Numbered from the stretch's first letter, positions 1 through 10,342 are shown. The stretch: 64,000 nt of DNA from an uncultured Prevotellaceae bacterium (GCA_947167995.1 CAMVKS010000009.1:1-64000), one strand, 5' to 3'. Made by a program: numbers and translations. Notes: generated by a model from the sequence alone, not told the origin.

Positions 1-63
1 TTAATAATAAAAAACTTATATAATAGTTTAAGAAAAATAACGCATCAATAAAGATAAAAAAAT

Positions 64-981
64 ATGAAGAAATTTCTATCTTTTATTGTTTTGGCCTTAA
101 TCTGCTCGCTATGTGCACAGGCGTTGCCATTTGTGACAACACCAAGCGGAACCACCTATCCCATCCACTGGTATCACTTGAAGATCAATGGAGTTTACCT
201 TTTAGGCACATCGGGCGGGACCGTTTCAGGTATAACAGAAATTGACGATGATGATGATTACTACGACTGGTCACTGTGGTGTTTCGTTGCCACAAATTCT
301 GGAAAGATCTATATCTACAACAAGGCACAAAAACAGTACATGTACAAAGGGTACTATCTAAATCCCTACTACAGCAGTTCAAACAACTATGTCGAAGAGG
401 GAAGCGGAAATAGTTTCTACATCTGCTATAATGATGCCGGCGAGAAATGGTATATCGACTATGGAGACGGAAGTGGTTTCGACATTACATCATGGCCAGA
501 ACATTCGGTCATCGCAATCGAAGCATTGGTAGAAGACTACATCGATTCGGGGGCGGAGATTGTATTTTCCGACCTTGAGGTGTATGCCGACCACTGCACT
601 TTTGGATATGATGTGATCAACAATGTGTATGGATGCGAGTATTTTCTCTATGTCAACGGTCAATTTGTGGGAGGAAACTATTACTCGGTTCAGCGCACCA
701 GTCAAGCGCAGACTCTCGAAGCACAAGCGCGCGTGACATTTAGTGCCAATCCCAGAATCAAAGAACTTGTCGCCACTAAAACCTACGTGATTCCTGCTAT
801 AGCAAATGTGCCTGGCGATGTGAACGGTGATGGAGTAGTAACAGCCGCCGATGTAACTGCACTCTATGATTACCTTCTCAATAACGATGACAACAAAATC
901 GTAAATGGTGACCAAAACGGCGACGGCAACATCACCGCGGCCGATATCACCCAAGTCTACAACATCCTACTGGGTAATTAA
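64..981 (+). CDS. Secreted protein, possible ricin/beta-trefoil-like N-terminal region, C-terminal dockerin type I-like repeats
   Basis: Signal peptide MKKFLSFIVLALICSLCAQA; C-terminus GDVNGDGVVTAADVTALYDYLLNNDDNKIVNGDQNGDGNITAADITQVYNILLGN. Confidence 0.85.
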   Translation: MKKFLSFIVLALICSLCAQALPFVTTPSGTTYPIHWYHLKINGVYLLGTSGGTVSGITEIDDDDDYYDWSLWCFVATNSGKIYIYNKAQKQYMYKGYYLNPYYSSSNNYVEEGSGNSFYICYNDAGEKWYIDYGDGSGFDITSWPEHSVIAIEALVEDYIDSGAEIVFSDLEVYADHCTFGYDVINNVYGCEYFLYVNGQFVGGNYYSVQRTSQAQTLEAQARVTFSANPRIKELVATKTYVIPAIANVPGDVNGDGVVTAADVTALYDYLLNNDDNKIVNGDQNGDGNITAADITQVYNILLGN

Positions 982-1009
982 TGTTTTTTTAAGAAAATGT
1001 ATATAAATC

Positions 1010-2866
1010 ATGAAAAGAATACTATTTTTATCAGCTTTTGTGCTTGCTTGGGTCACATCTCATGCATTGCCCTTTGAACCAACCAGCGACCCCCACTCTA
1101 CAACGACCAAATGGTACTATCTAAAGATTACTAATTATTATATTAATGGCTCCTGCATTCAACAGCCTGGATTTCCTGTTTATTATAGGACTTCGATGGG
1201 ATTAGCGCCAAGTGGTACTCATGCAAGTCATTGGTGTTTCGTTAGCGATGGTAATGGTCGGTACAAAGTGTATAATAGAGAGCAAAAAAGATATTTGTGC
1301 GATGACGGTTATTTAGAAAGTGGCATCAACGATGAACTTGCCGTGTATTACCGTGAACGCACCTCCGACACATTTTACCTCCTGCGCTCCTATGTTGACG
1401 AAGACGGTGCCACATTGACATTTAATCTCTGTTATGATAATGAGGAGAACAATCTTCTAACAGAGGCCACAACGGGAAATGTGTTGCATGGATATTTCAG
1501 TTCGGAATATGCCGACCAAGGCAGCGACGGCACTAATCCCGATCCAGATCCCACATGGACACGCTATGATGCCAATGGTGTGGGATACAAGTTTGTGGAT
1601 GGTGGCACCAGCGATGTGGACAACGAGGGCATTTCCAACCTGTGTGACGACGATGCGTCGACCAAGTATTATGGCACAGTTAATAATTGCTGGATTACCC
1701 TGCAGGCCAGCCAGAGTGTTGCAGTCCAGCAATATAGCATTGTCACAGCCAATGACTCTCGTGGCTTTTATGAGCGATCATTAAAGAGCTGGTTACTGTT
1801 TGGCTCGAATGACAACCGCAATTGGTTTCTTATTGACACACAAAACGATTATCCCATGCCGTTTGACGACCAAGTTGAGGTGGTAATCCCTGTCAACGAC
1901 AGCCGCGAGTTCACCTATTTCAAGTTCTTTTGCAGCGAAGGTGCAACCTCCACCGTGCAACTGAGCGAGGTGTGGATAAACAAAGAGCCGCACGGCTCTT
2001 GGAATATAGTTTCAACTCAAGACAAGGGTTGCGGCTACCCACAAGTGATGAAGAAGCAATGCAGCAAGTGCCATGCCTGTAAGACCGAATTCCTTGAGCC
2101 CACCAGCGGGCACAACTATGTTGACGGCAAATGCTCGGTGTGTGGCATTTATGAAAATGAGACAATTCTGCTCTACAATGCACAATTGCTAACGCCCCTT
2201 TACGTCAAGGCGCTACATGCCAACCGCAATGGCGACAGCACCTGGCCTTCGGCACCAGCAGGATGGAACGAGGTGGGCTTTGACGACAGCAACTGGACCG
2301 ACCTGGCTTTGCCCACCGCAAGCTTCGGCCACACTGGCGGCCCATTCACATCATTGCAATATAATTCGCACTGGTATGGTGAGTACAATTGCTACTGGAT
2401 GCGACGTACCTTCATTCTTGACAACGTCAATGCTGGCGACTCTTTCACTTTGAATTGCGTGCACGACGACAACATGGTGGTCTTTGTCAATGGCCAGCAA
2501 GTCTTAAATGCCGAAGGCTGGACCGCAACACCGAGCTACTGCGCATGGGACAATTCTTATGAATCGTTCAGCATCCCTGCCTCGGCTTTCAGAGAGGGCG
2601 AGAACGTACTGGCTATCTACATCCAGCAGAACTGGGGCGGTGCCTATTTCGATTGCGAACTTAGGGTTAGAAAGGCCGGCTCGATAACCGTGGCCGGTGA
2701 CGTGAATGGCGACGGCAATGTGACAGCTGCCGACGTGACAGCAATCTACAACTGGATTCTCAACAATGATGACAGCAGTATTGTGAACGGTGACCAAAAC
2801 GGCGACGGAAACATCACCGCGGCCGATGTCACCCAAGTCTACAACATCCTGCTTGGAAGTAAATAA
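1010..2866 (+). CDS. Secreted multidomain protein (N-terminal region like preceding gene, galactose-binding/discoidin-like regions) with C-terminal dockerin-like repeats
   Basis: Signal peptide; WYYLKI...HWCFVSDGNGRYKVYNREQKRYL resembles the 64..981 product; jelly-roll-like WNEVGFDDSNWTDL...; dockerin-like GDVNGDGNVTAADVTAIYNWILNN...GDQNGDGNITAADVTQVYNILLGSK. Confidence 0.85.
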   Translation: MKRILFLSAFVLAWVTSHALPFEPTSDPHSTTTKWYYLKITNYYINGSCIQQPGFPVYYRTSMGLAPSGTHASHWCFVSDGNGRYKVYNREQKRYLCDDGYLESGINDELAVYYRERTSDTFYLLRSYVDEDGATLTFNLCYDNEENNLLTEATTGNVLHGYFSSEYADQGSDGTNPDPDPTWTRYDANGVGYKFVDGGTSDVDNEGISNLCDDDASTKYYGTVNNCWITLQASQSVAVQQYSIVTANDSRGFYERSLKSWLLFGSNDNRNWFLIDTQNDYPMPFDDQVEVVIPVNDSREFTYFKFFCSEGATSTVQLSEVWINKEPHGSWNIVSTQDKGCGYPQVMKKQCSKCHACKTEFLEPTSGHNYVDGKCSVCGIYENETILLYNAQLLTPLYVKALHANRNGDSTWPSAPAGWNEVGFDDSNWTDLALPTASFGHTGGPFTSLQYNSHWYGEYNCYWMRRTFILDNVNAGDSFTLNCVHDDNMVVFVNGQQVLNAEGWTATPSYCAWDNSYESFSIPASAFREGENVLAIYIQQNWGGAYFDCELRVRKAGSITVAGDVNGDGNVTAADVTAIYNWILNNDDSSIVNGDQNGDGNITAADVTQVYNILLGSK

Positions 2867-2969
2867 AAACGCAAGCGCAAGAAATCAAAATGATACTGCT
2901 GTCGGTCAAGGGAGGCACATTCATTTGGGTTAGTTTCGAATTATAAATAACTGTTTAAAAATATTCATT

Positions 2970-3635
2970 ATGAGAAATTTATTGAAATCATTACTCGTCA
3001 TCGCCATTAGTGTGATTCCAACTGTTGCCATGGCTCAACCCGAGTCATGCACTGTGAAACACTCAGGCTCAAAAGCGACAATCAAAGATTTTGCCAAGGC
3101 CTATTGCTCACAGTGCGAACAAGGTAGCTTCGAGCGCCAAGCTCTTACTGCAATCAACAAAGGTAACTCTAAAAAATGTGTTGTCGACACTAAGAACGGC
3201 TATGTGAAATACTCGACAAAAATAGCCGACGGCTCGGTTGAGACACTCGAGATGTGCGTCTGGAACTGCGACAACAAAAACGAGAAACTCGTTGCTGTAA
3301 ATCACTTGAGTGAAGGCGGAGGACTTGATGAATCATTCCTTGAGTTCTATCGCTATGATGTCAAAACGAAGTTGATGACTCATATTGAACATCCATTTGT
3401 CGATGAGCCTCAACCCATTGACATGGTTGACCTCAGTGTAGCTGGCGATGATGTGGTCAATCAAGTAAGATCGGCCAGAAATGAGGACATGAACAAGTAT
3501 CTCCCCATCTACTCGTTACCTCGTTACGGTAAGAATATCACGTTCCGCATGGCCGACCGCAATGCTATTCATCCAGCTTTGCAGCGCACAGGCACTCTTA
3601 TTTGGAACGGATCGACTTTCAGCGTTGACCGATAA
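2970..3635 (+). CDS. Secreted protein of unknown function
   Basis: Complete ORF with signal peptide MRNLLKSLLVIAISVIPTVAMAQ; no recognised domain. Confidence 0.7.
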   Translation: MRNLLKSLLVIAISVIPTVAMAQPESCTVKHSGSKATIKDFAKAYCSQCEQGSFERQALTAINKGNSKKCVVDTKNGYVKYSTKIADGSVETLEMCVWNCDNKNEKLVAVNHLSEGGGLDESFLEFYRYDVKTKLMTHIEHPFVDEPQPIDMVDLSVAGDDVVNQVRSARNEDMNKYLPIYSLPRYGKNITFRMADRNAIHPALQRTGTLIWNGSTFSVDR

Positions 3636-3688
3636 TAAAACCGTTTTAAAAACAGAATCATTATTATTTATTATCTAAACTTATTGTT

Positions 3689-4201
3689 ATGAAAAAATCA
3701 TTATTTGTTTTATTTCTGCTGATTGCAGCAACCATTCAGGCACAGACTCTAACAAATTCGGCATGGACTACTATGCTTCCTGGTGATGAGGAAATTGAGA
3801 TGGTGCTTAACTTTGACGACGACGGAGAGTGTTATATTATACTCACCAGTGAAACCTTCGAAGATTTAGGTGATAGCATGAATATGACAATGAGAGCTTC
3901 TCTCTCTGTTCCTGGTATTTTCAATCAAGACGGAAGAGATATCACATTGAGTTTCAACAAGAAGAAAGCCGAATTCGATTTTGATCATCAGCTTAATGGG
4001 GCCGACAGCCAAACAAGAGCATTATTCAACTCATTCGTTGAACCAGAACTCAAGAAGATGGAACCTGAGTTGAAGAGTCATTTATTGGAAATGGTTCCCT
4101 CGTTTATTGACAACATGAAAATCGTCTCGGTAAGCAAGAGCAAACTCGTTGTTAGCTACAATGGCGGAAATCTCACATTCTACCCAACAGGGAAAGGTTA
4201 A
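3689..4201 (+). CDS. Secreted protein of unknown function (lipocalin/DUF-like)
   Basis: Signal peptide MKKSLFVLFLLIAATIQAQ; beta-rich sequence. Confidence 0.65.
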   Translation: MKKSLFVLFLLIAATIQAQTLTNSAWTTMLPGDEEIEMVLNFDDDGECYIILTSETFEDLGDSMNMTMRASLSVPGIFNQDGRDITLSFNKKKAEFDFDHQLNGADSQTRALFNSFVEPELKKMEPELKSHLLEMVPSFIDNMKIVSVSKSKLVVSYNGGNLTFYPTGKG

Positions 4202-4212
4202 ACACAACTGTT

Positions 4213-4875
4213 ATGAAAAATTTATTCTATATCATTATTGCGGCAGCTTTGACAGTTTTGCCAGCGCAAGCCATCGCACAAGAGCTCAAGTCTAATGGTT
4301 ATGATGCGGGAGACATTGTGCCAAACGGATGGGAATCAATATTCAAGACCGGAGATTTAAACAATGATGGAATTGCCGATCTCGTGCTCATTGCGACTCC
4401 TTGCAACTCCGATAAAATGAAAACTCGAGACGACGGCTACGTATACAACTTCAATCAACCTATACTCGCAATTTACTGGGGAGACCGAAACGGTGGCTTC
4501 AATCTTTTCAAGCAATATGACAATGTGGTTCCTGCACGCCCCGATGAATTCTTGGATATTACTCCATCAATTGAAATTGACAATAAGGGAACACTCAGAA
4601 TCATACTTGAGTTTTTTGCAAGCGCAGGAAGTTGGACTCAGCCCACAACGACACACGTTTTCCGCTTTCAGAACGGGGATTTCTACCTCATTGGCAAAGA
4701 TGTCACCGAGCTTGAACGCACAACAGGCAAAACAGTTGTGACAAGTGAGAACTACCTTGCACACAGGCGCATTGTAACGACCGAACGGCCCAGGCGAAAA
4801 CCCAGCTCCAAGAAAACCCGCTTGCCAAAGAATCCATTGAAACAAATAGGGTTCAATCTCGGTGACGACATGTAA
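4213..4875 (+). CDS. Secreted protein with possible FG-GAP/VCBS-like repeat
   Basis: Signal peptide; FKTGDLNNDGIADLVLIATP resembles an FG-GAP calcium-binding repeat. Confidence 0.65.
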   Translation: MKNLFYIIIAAALTVLPAQAIAQELKSNGYDAGDIVPNGWESIFKTGDLNNDGIADLVLIATPCNSDKMKTRDDGYVYNFNQPILAIYWGDRNGGFNLFKQYDNVVPARPDEFLDITPSIEIDNKGTLRIILEFFASAGSWTQPTTTHVFRFQNGDFYLIGKDVTELERTTGKTVVTSENYLAHRRIVTTERPRRKPSSKKTRLPKNPLKQIGFNLGDDM

Positions 4876-4925
4876 GATGGTGATGACTGTGGTACTATGA
4901 CGTAACGAGGTTCACTATAAACAAA

Positions 4926-4980
4926 CCCCAGTACCGATTACTCTATATATCGACAGAGTATATTGATACTGGGGTATTAT
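4926..4980 (+). terminator. Intergenic stem-loop between convergent genes
   Basis: CCCCAGTA...TACTGGGG inverted repeat followed by T/A-rich sequence. Confidence 0.45.
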
Positions 4981-5027
4981 TATAATCGATTCTCACTGAT
5001 TATCAGAGAGGCGAAGTGTGTCAAAAA

Positions 5028-7406
5028 TCAGCGCCTACGGCCTTTACCTCGTTTTTCTTTCGACTTCCCTCCACGAGCTGTCTTGCCTCGGCTCACCTCG
5101 CGTCGTGTGTTGTTACCACGTTGACCACGCTTGTGTCGTCGTGAAGCAGTGCCACCCTCATATTCGGCACGCATCCGATCCATCGACGACTCCCGGGCAA
5201 TGCGTGAAGCCTGAGTGATTGGTGCCTTGTCGATGCGGTGGCTGCCGGCAGGATTGTCGTTATCGACCAAGACAAAGTCGAGCTGCTTTTTAATAAGGTC
5301 GGCACGCGCCACCTGTATAGTCACAGGATCACCAAGTTGATACTTCTTTCCACGTCGTCGGCCACGAATCATATAGTTTTTCTCATCATACTCATAGAAA
5401 TCGTCATCAAGGTCACGCACAGCTATCATTCCCTCGCAATGTGTTTCATTGAGTTCGACATAAACACCCCACTCGGTGACTCCCGATATCTTGCCGTCAT
5501 AGACCTCGCCGAGCCGTGCCCCCATGAACTCAACTTCCTTGTACTTTATCGAAGCACGCTCAGCATTGGCTGCGAGCTGTTCCTGACTGCTCACATGCTT
5601 GCAGTCCTCTTCAAGCTTTTCGAGATTTACCGAACGTGAACCCCGCACCGCATATCGGTCAAGCAAGCGATGCACCATCACATCGGGATAGCGACGAATG
5701 GGCGAAGTGAAATGAGTATAGTAATCAAATGCCAGTCCGTAATGTCCCACATTCTCGCTCGAATAAACGGCCTTGGCTTGTGATTTGATAGCAAGCAATG
5801 ATATCAGCTCTTCCTCGGGCTTTCCTTTAATATCTCTGAGTAATTTGTTAATTGAGCGGTTCACCTCTTTGGCACTGCCGTTAATCTTTAGGGTGTGACC
5901 AAAGTGCGCAGCAATATCAGCGACATTGTTGAGTTTTTCTTTGTCGGGTTCCTCATGAATACGATAAACAAAGGCCTTGGCTTTCTTGCTAGGAGGAACT
6001 TTCCCTATATGGGCCGCAACGGTGCGGTTGGCAAGTAGCATGAACTCCTCAATTAGCTTGTTTGCCTCCTTCGACACATGAAGATGCACTGCGGTGGGGA
6101 CTCCATTTTCGTCTATATCAAAATATTTCTCTTCACGGTTGAATTCAACCGCTCCTTCTTCAAATCGTTGCTTGCGCAATTTCTGAGCCAAGTCGTTGAA
6201 TGTCAAAATTTCATCAACCAAGTCTCCTTTTCCTGTTTCGATAATCTTTTGGGCTTCTTCATAGCTGAATCGCCTGTCGCTGTTTATGACAGTATGGCAA
6301 ATCTTATATTTATAAACTTTAGCGTTATCATCCATTTCAAAGACTACCGAATGACACAACTTGTCCTCGTGAGGTCGAAGCGAGCATATATAGTTACACA
6401 ATCGCTCTGGAAGCATTGGAATAGTACGATCCACAAGGTATACTGATGTAGCCCTTGAATAAGCCTCTTTGTCTATAACAGTATCAGGTTTCACATAGTG
6501 GGTCACATCGGCAATATGCACACCAATCTCCCATCTGCCGTTAGGAAGTTTTTGGATAGAGAGAGCATCATCATAGTCCTTGGCGTCCGAAGGGTCGATA
6601 GTGAATGTTGTCACCCCACGCATGTCGCGACGTCGCGCTACTTCCTCGGGAGTTATACCTGGTTCAAGTTTATTGGCAACGCGCTCCACATTTTCCGGAT
6701 AATGATATGGCAATCCAAATTCGGCCAAGATGGCATGTATCTCTGCATTGTTTTCTCCTGCAACCCCAAGAACATCTACCACTTCACCAATTGGGCTGTT
6801 AGACCCATCAGGCCATTCAATGATACGAACCACAACTTTATCGCCAGTCTTCCCACCAGCAAGTTTGTCCAGTGGAATGAAGATATCGGTTGCCAGGAAT
6901 TTACTATCGGTAGCTAAATGAGCAAAATATTTCTTGATGTGAAGTGTACCAATAAACACTTGCTCTTTACGCTCAACAATCTTGATGACCTCAGCCTCTG
7001 GCTCAAATCCGCTGCGAGCGGCACTGATGTGTACCATCACCTTGTCGCCGTTGAGGGCATGCATTGAGTTGCGCTCGGCGACCATAATGGGTGTGCTGTC
7101 ATCCCCTTCGAGCTGAACACTGTTCTTGCCGTTGCTCCGGCGAATAAAAATGCCTGCGGCTACATTGTTACGCTGAGCTGCTTTGAATTTGCCAGGAGCT
7201 ATCTCATTGATGAAACCATCTATTGACAACTGCTCCAGAATTTCTACAATGAGAGCCCTTTGTTTAGGTGATTTGGCTCCCACTTGAGCACTCACTTGCT
7301 TGTAGTTGAACGGAGTTTCATCGTTCTTGTTAAAGAAATTAATAACTTTATCGTGGAATTCACGACGCTCAATTTTATAAGAGTTCAAACGGTCTTTTTT
7401 TGCCAT
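5028..7406 (-). CDS. rnr: Ribonuclease R
   Basis: RNB motifs TIDPSDAKDYDDALSIQ, HFTSPIRRYPDVMVHR and S1 domain; basic C-terminal tail. Start placed at MAKKDRL because a -7 box lies inside the longer ORF. Confidence 0.95.
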   Translation of the reverse strand: MAKKDRLNSYKIERREFHDKVINFFNKNDETPFNYKQVSAQVGAKSPKQRALIVEILEQLSIDGFINEIAPGKFKAAQRNNVAAGIFIRRSNGKNSVQLEGDDSTPIMVAERNSMHALNGDKVMVHISAARSGFEPEAEVIKIVERKEQVFIGTLHIKKYFAHLATDSKFLATDIFIPLDKLAGGKTGDKVVVRIIEWPDGSNSPIGEVVDVLGVAGENNAEIHAILAEFGLPYHYPENVERVANKLEPGITPEEVARRRDMRGVTTFTIDPSDAKDYDDALSIQKLPNGRWEIGVHIADVTHYVKPDTVIDKEAYSRATSVYLVDRTIPMLPERLCNYICSLRPHEDKLCHSVVFEMDDNAKVYKYKICHTVINSDRRFSYEEAQKIIETGKGDLVDEILTFNDLAQKLRKQRFEEGAVEFNREEKYFDIDENGVPTAVHLHVSKEANKLIEEFMLLANRTVAAHIGKVPPSKKAKAFVYRIHEEPDKEKLNNVADIAAHFGHTLKINGSAKEVNRSINKLLRDIKGKPEEELISLLAIKSQAKAVYSSENVGHYGLAFDYYTHFTSPIRRYPDVMVHRLLDRYAVRGSRSVNLEKLEEDCKHVSSQEQLAANAERASIKYKEVEFMGARLGEVYDGKISGVTEWGVYVELNETHCEGMIAVRDLDDDFYEYDEKNYMIRGRRRGKKYQLGDPVTIQVARADLIKKQLDFVLVDNDNPAGSHRIDKAPITQASRIARESSMDRMRAEYEGGTASRRHKRGQRGNNTRREVSRGKTARGGKSKEKRGKGRRR

Positions 7407-7436
7407 AATAAAAAATGGTGTAAGGTTAGAATTATG

Positions 7437-7466
7437 CAAAAATAAGAAAAAAATCACACAAGTGTT
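7437..7466 (-). promoter_or_regulatory. Bacteroidales sigma-ABfr promoter for rnr
   Basis: Minus-strand TATTTTTG (-7) with upstream TTGTG element. Confidence 0.5.
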
Positions 7467-7525
7467 ATTTTTTTTGTCATTTTTTATACTTAAATATTAT
7501 ATGTGATGTCAATACCATCGGTATT

Positions 7526-7558
7526 TTTTGGAAATCTTTCATTTTAAGAGTATCTTTG
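7526..7558 (+). promoter_or_regulatory. Bacteroidales-type promoter for the nif3-like gene
   Basis: TTTTG -33-like element, about 20 bp spacing, TATCTTTG -7 box. Confidence 0.55.
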
Positions 7559-7574
7559 TGGAAAATTTTTGAAT

Positions 7575-8666
7575 ATGACAGTTAAAGAGATAACCAAGGC
7601 TATTGAAGACTATGCACCTCTTTACTTGCAGGAAAGTTGGGACAATGCCGGCATGCAAGTGGGTGATATGGACAGTGAGGTGAAAGGAATACTTCTTTGC
7701 ACCGATGTGCGTGAAGAAATAGTAGACGAAGCTATTGGGCGAGGCGCCAACATGATAATCTCGCATCATCCTTTATTGTTCCGTGGTCTTAAGAAGATTG
7801 TTGGACGCAGCTATCAAGAACGAATAGTTGCTAAAGCTATCAAGAATGACATCTGCATATACTGCGCTCACACTAATTTAGACAGTGCTCTCGGTGGTGT
7901 GAACTTCAAGATGGCCGAGAAGCTTGGACTGAAAAACGTAAGGGTTCTTGCACCGCAACAAGGCACTATGCGCAAGATTGTGGCGTTTGTTCCCATTGAG
8001 GCTGTTTCTGAAGTCGAGAAAGCGATGTGTGAAGCCGGTGCGGGACGTTTGGGCAGCTATGACAGTTGCAGCTACAGCATGAAAGGCGAGGGTCACTACC
8101 GTCCTCTCGATGGCGCCAAGCCATGGTCGGGCGAAATTGGCATTGTGCATCACGAGGCTGAAGAACGTCTCGAAGTTCTTGTCAACAAGGCGTTGTGTGG
8201 TAGAGTAATAGCCGCAATGCTAAAAGTACATCCCTATGAAGAACCGGCATTTGACATCATTACATTGGAAAATGACGACAATTATGCCGGACTTGGCGTT
8301 ATAGGAGACATTGACCCAATGCCGGCTCGCGCTTTTTTGAAGAAAATAAAAGATGCATTCAATGTTGCGACAATCCGCTATAGCGGCAGTCTCAAGAATG
8401 ACGTGAGCCGCATTGCCATGTGCGGAGGTGCTGGGTCAGAATTCATGACCGAGGCACTGGCTCAAAACGCACATGTCTATATTACTGGCGACATGAAATA
8501 TCATGACTTCCAAGGCAACGAAGAAAGAATAATTCTTGTCGATATTGGACATTATGAGGGTGAACAATTCACAAAAGAGATTTTTTATGATATTATTCAG
8601 AAAAAAAATCCTAACTTTGCAATCGATTTTGCACAGAATGAGAAAAATCAAGTAAATTATTTATAA
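7575..8666 (+). CDS. Nif3-like dinuclear metal center protein
   Basis: LYLQESWDNAGMQVGD, MIISHHPLLFRGLK, YCAHTNLDSALGGVN, and C-terminal DIGHYEGEQF are typical of the Nif3/YqfO family; ATG preferred over TTG at 7569. Confidence 0.93.
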   Translation: MTVKEITKAIEDYAPLYLQESWDNAGMQVGDMDSEVKGILLCTDVREEIVDEAIGRGANMIISHHPLLFRGLKKIVGRSYQERIVAKAIKNDICIYCAHTNLDSALGGVNFKMAEKLGLKNVRVLAPQQGTMRKIVAFVPIEAVSEVEKAMCEAGAGRLGSYDSCSYSMKGEGHYRPLDGAKPWSGEIGIVHHEAEERLEVLVNKALCGRVIAAMLKVHPYEEPAFDIITLENDDNYAGLGVIGDIDPMPARAFLKKIKDAFNVATIRYSGSLKNDVSRIAMCGGAGSEFMTEALAQNAHVYITGDMKYHDFQGNEERIILVDIGHYEGEQFTKEIFYDIIQKKNPNFAIDFAQNEKNQVNYL

Positions 8667-8670
8667 TTTT

Positions 8671-9450
8671 ATGGCAAAACAAGAAAAAGAACTTACAGTA
8701 GAAGAGCGTCTTAAGTCGCTTTATGATTTACAAAAGACTTTGTCGGAAGTTGACCGAATCAAGACCGAGCGTGGCGAGTTGCCCCTTGAGGTTCAAGACC
8801 TCGAAGACGAAATTGAGGGACTTCAGACAAAGATTGGCAACTTCAACGACGAAATTGAACAGCTCAATGCTGTAATCACCAATCAGAAAAACTCCATTGA
8901 CCAATCCGAGAATCTCATTGCTAAATATGAGAAAGACCAGGACAATGTGCGCAACAATCGTGAGTATGACTATTTAACCAAGGAAATCGAATTCCAACAG
9001 TTGAGTGTTCAATCGGCACAGAAAAAGATTGAGGAAGCGAGTCACAAAATTGATGCCATCAATGAGAAAATCAAAGTTTCTCAAGAGATGCTTAATGAGA
9101 ATACTCAAGCATTGACCGAGAAGAAAGGCGAGCTCGACACTATCATTGCCGAGACAAAGCAGGAAGAAGAGAAACAACGCGAGAAAGCCAAAAAGCTTGA
9201 AAACAAAATCAACAATGTCGATCCTCGACTGCTTAGCGCCTTCAAGAGAATTCGCAAAAACGCTCGTAACGGATTGGGCGTTGTATATGTGCAACGCAAT
9301 GCCTGTGGTGGATGTTTCAACCGCATTCCAGCACAAAGGCAGATGGAAATAAAGATGAGGAAGAAAGTCATCGTTTGCGAATACTGCGGACGAATCCTCA
9401 TCGACCCAGCTATTGCTGGCGTTTCGGAAAGCGAAGCAAAGAACTCATAA
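8671..9450 (+). CDS. Coiled-coil protein with C-terminal C4 zinc ribbon
   Basis: Long coiled coil then CGGCFNRIPAQRQMEIKMRKKVIVCEYCGRIL; adjacent to nif3-like gene. Confidence 0.9.
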   Translation: MAKQEKELTVEERLKSLYDLQKTLSEVDRIKTERGELPLEVQDLEDEIEGLQTKIGNFNDEIEQLNAVITNQKNSIDQSENLIAKYEKDQDNVRNNREYDYLTKEIEFQQLSVQSAQKKIEEASHKIDAINEKIKVSQEMLNENTQALTEKKGELDTIIAETKQEEEKQREKAKKLENKINNVDPRLLSAFKRIRKNARNGLGVVYVQRNACGGCFNRIPAQRQMEIKMRKKVIVCEYCGRILIDPAIAGVSESEAKNS

Positions 9451-9561
9451 GTTCGTTGGCCGCTTTTAACGGCATTTTATCGTCTTTCGGTAGAAACACC
9501 GTCAATAGTGTAGCGATACTGTCGCCCAATAACGCGACCGACAGTTTTGCCAGTACTTTAT

Positions 9562-9596
9562 ACGCCAAAGTGAGCACATCGCTTTGGCGTTATTTT
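9562..9596 (+). terminator. Rho-independent terminator
   Basis: ACGCCAAAG-(11 nt)-CTTTGGCGT followed by TATTTT. Confidence 0.65.
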
Positions 9597-9691
9597 CTAA
9601 AATAACGAAATCCCCACAATTCAAGATTGTTAATAACTTTCTTGTTTTTGTACCATAGATGCAAATATTATTAATTAATTTTGCGAATGTT

Positions 9692-10321
9692 ATGAACAGT
9701 CGAGGGAAACTATATTTCAAATATGGCACAATGGGATCGGCTAAAACCGCATTGCTCCTAACTCAGGCCTATAACTTCGAAGAGAGAGGGCTACAGTACC
9801 TGTGCATGAAACCAATCATTGACAACCGTGAGAAAGAAAACGTGATTCGCTCACGCATCGGCATTGAGCGTGAATGTAGTTGGATTTATACCGAGATGAA
9901 CATTTACGAGCACGTCACTCAACTTTATCAAGAGAGCCTCGTTGTAAAAGATTGGATTCTTATTGATGAAGCACAATTTCTCACCGAAGAACAGGTTGAT
10001 CAATTAGCTCGCATTGTAGATGACTACGGAACCAATGTAGTGTGCTACGGTCTCAGAACCGACTTCCAGTCTCATCTGTTTGAAGGTTCGAGAAGGCTTT
10101 TTGAGATTGCCGACTCTATAGAAGAAATAAAATCGACATGTGCTTGTGGCAGAAAGACAAGTATCAATGCGCGCATCGATGCACAAGGAAACATTGTTAC
10201 CGATGGCAATCAAGTTGAGATAGGTGGAGACGACCGATATGTTGCTTTGTGCCGAAGCTGCTGGCGCAACAAGCGCATCGAGAGCGCCGAGCGAAACTCA
10301 CTCAAGTTCAAAAGCGAATAA
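9692..10321 (+). CDS. tdk: Thymidine kinase
   Basis: KYGTMGSAKTALLL P-loop, LIDEAQFL, CYGLRTDFQ, Zn-binding CxC...CxxCW; start at MNSRGKLYF because TAATTTTG lies at 9676..9683. Confidence 0.93.
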   Translation: MNSRGKLYFKYGTMGSAKTALLLTQAYNFEERGLQYLCMKPIIDNREKENVIRSRIGIERECSWIYTEMNIYEHVTQLYQESLVVKDWILIDEAQFLTEEQVDQLARIVDDYGTNVVCYGLRTDFQSHLFEGSRRLFEIADSIEEIKSTCACGRKTSINARIDAQGNIVTDGNQVEIGGDDRYVALCRSCWRNKRIESAERNSLKFKSE

Positions 10322-10342
10322 AAAAAGACACAATAAACAACA

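Noticed and set aside
490-954. 154-aa minus-strand ORF opposite the first dockerin gene
   Set aside because: Repetitive antisense of the dockerin repeats (recurs at 2504..2836); no coding signature.
7407-7457. N-terminal extension of RNase R in the ORF track
   Set aside because: A TATTTTTG -7 box lies inside the extension; MAKKDRL at 7406 is the likely start.
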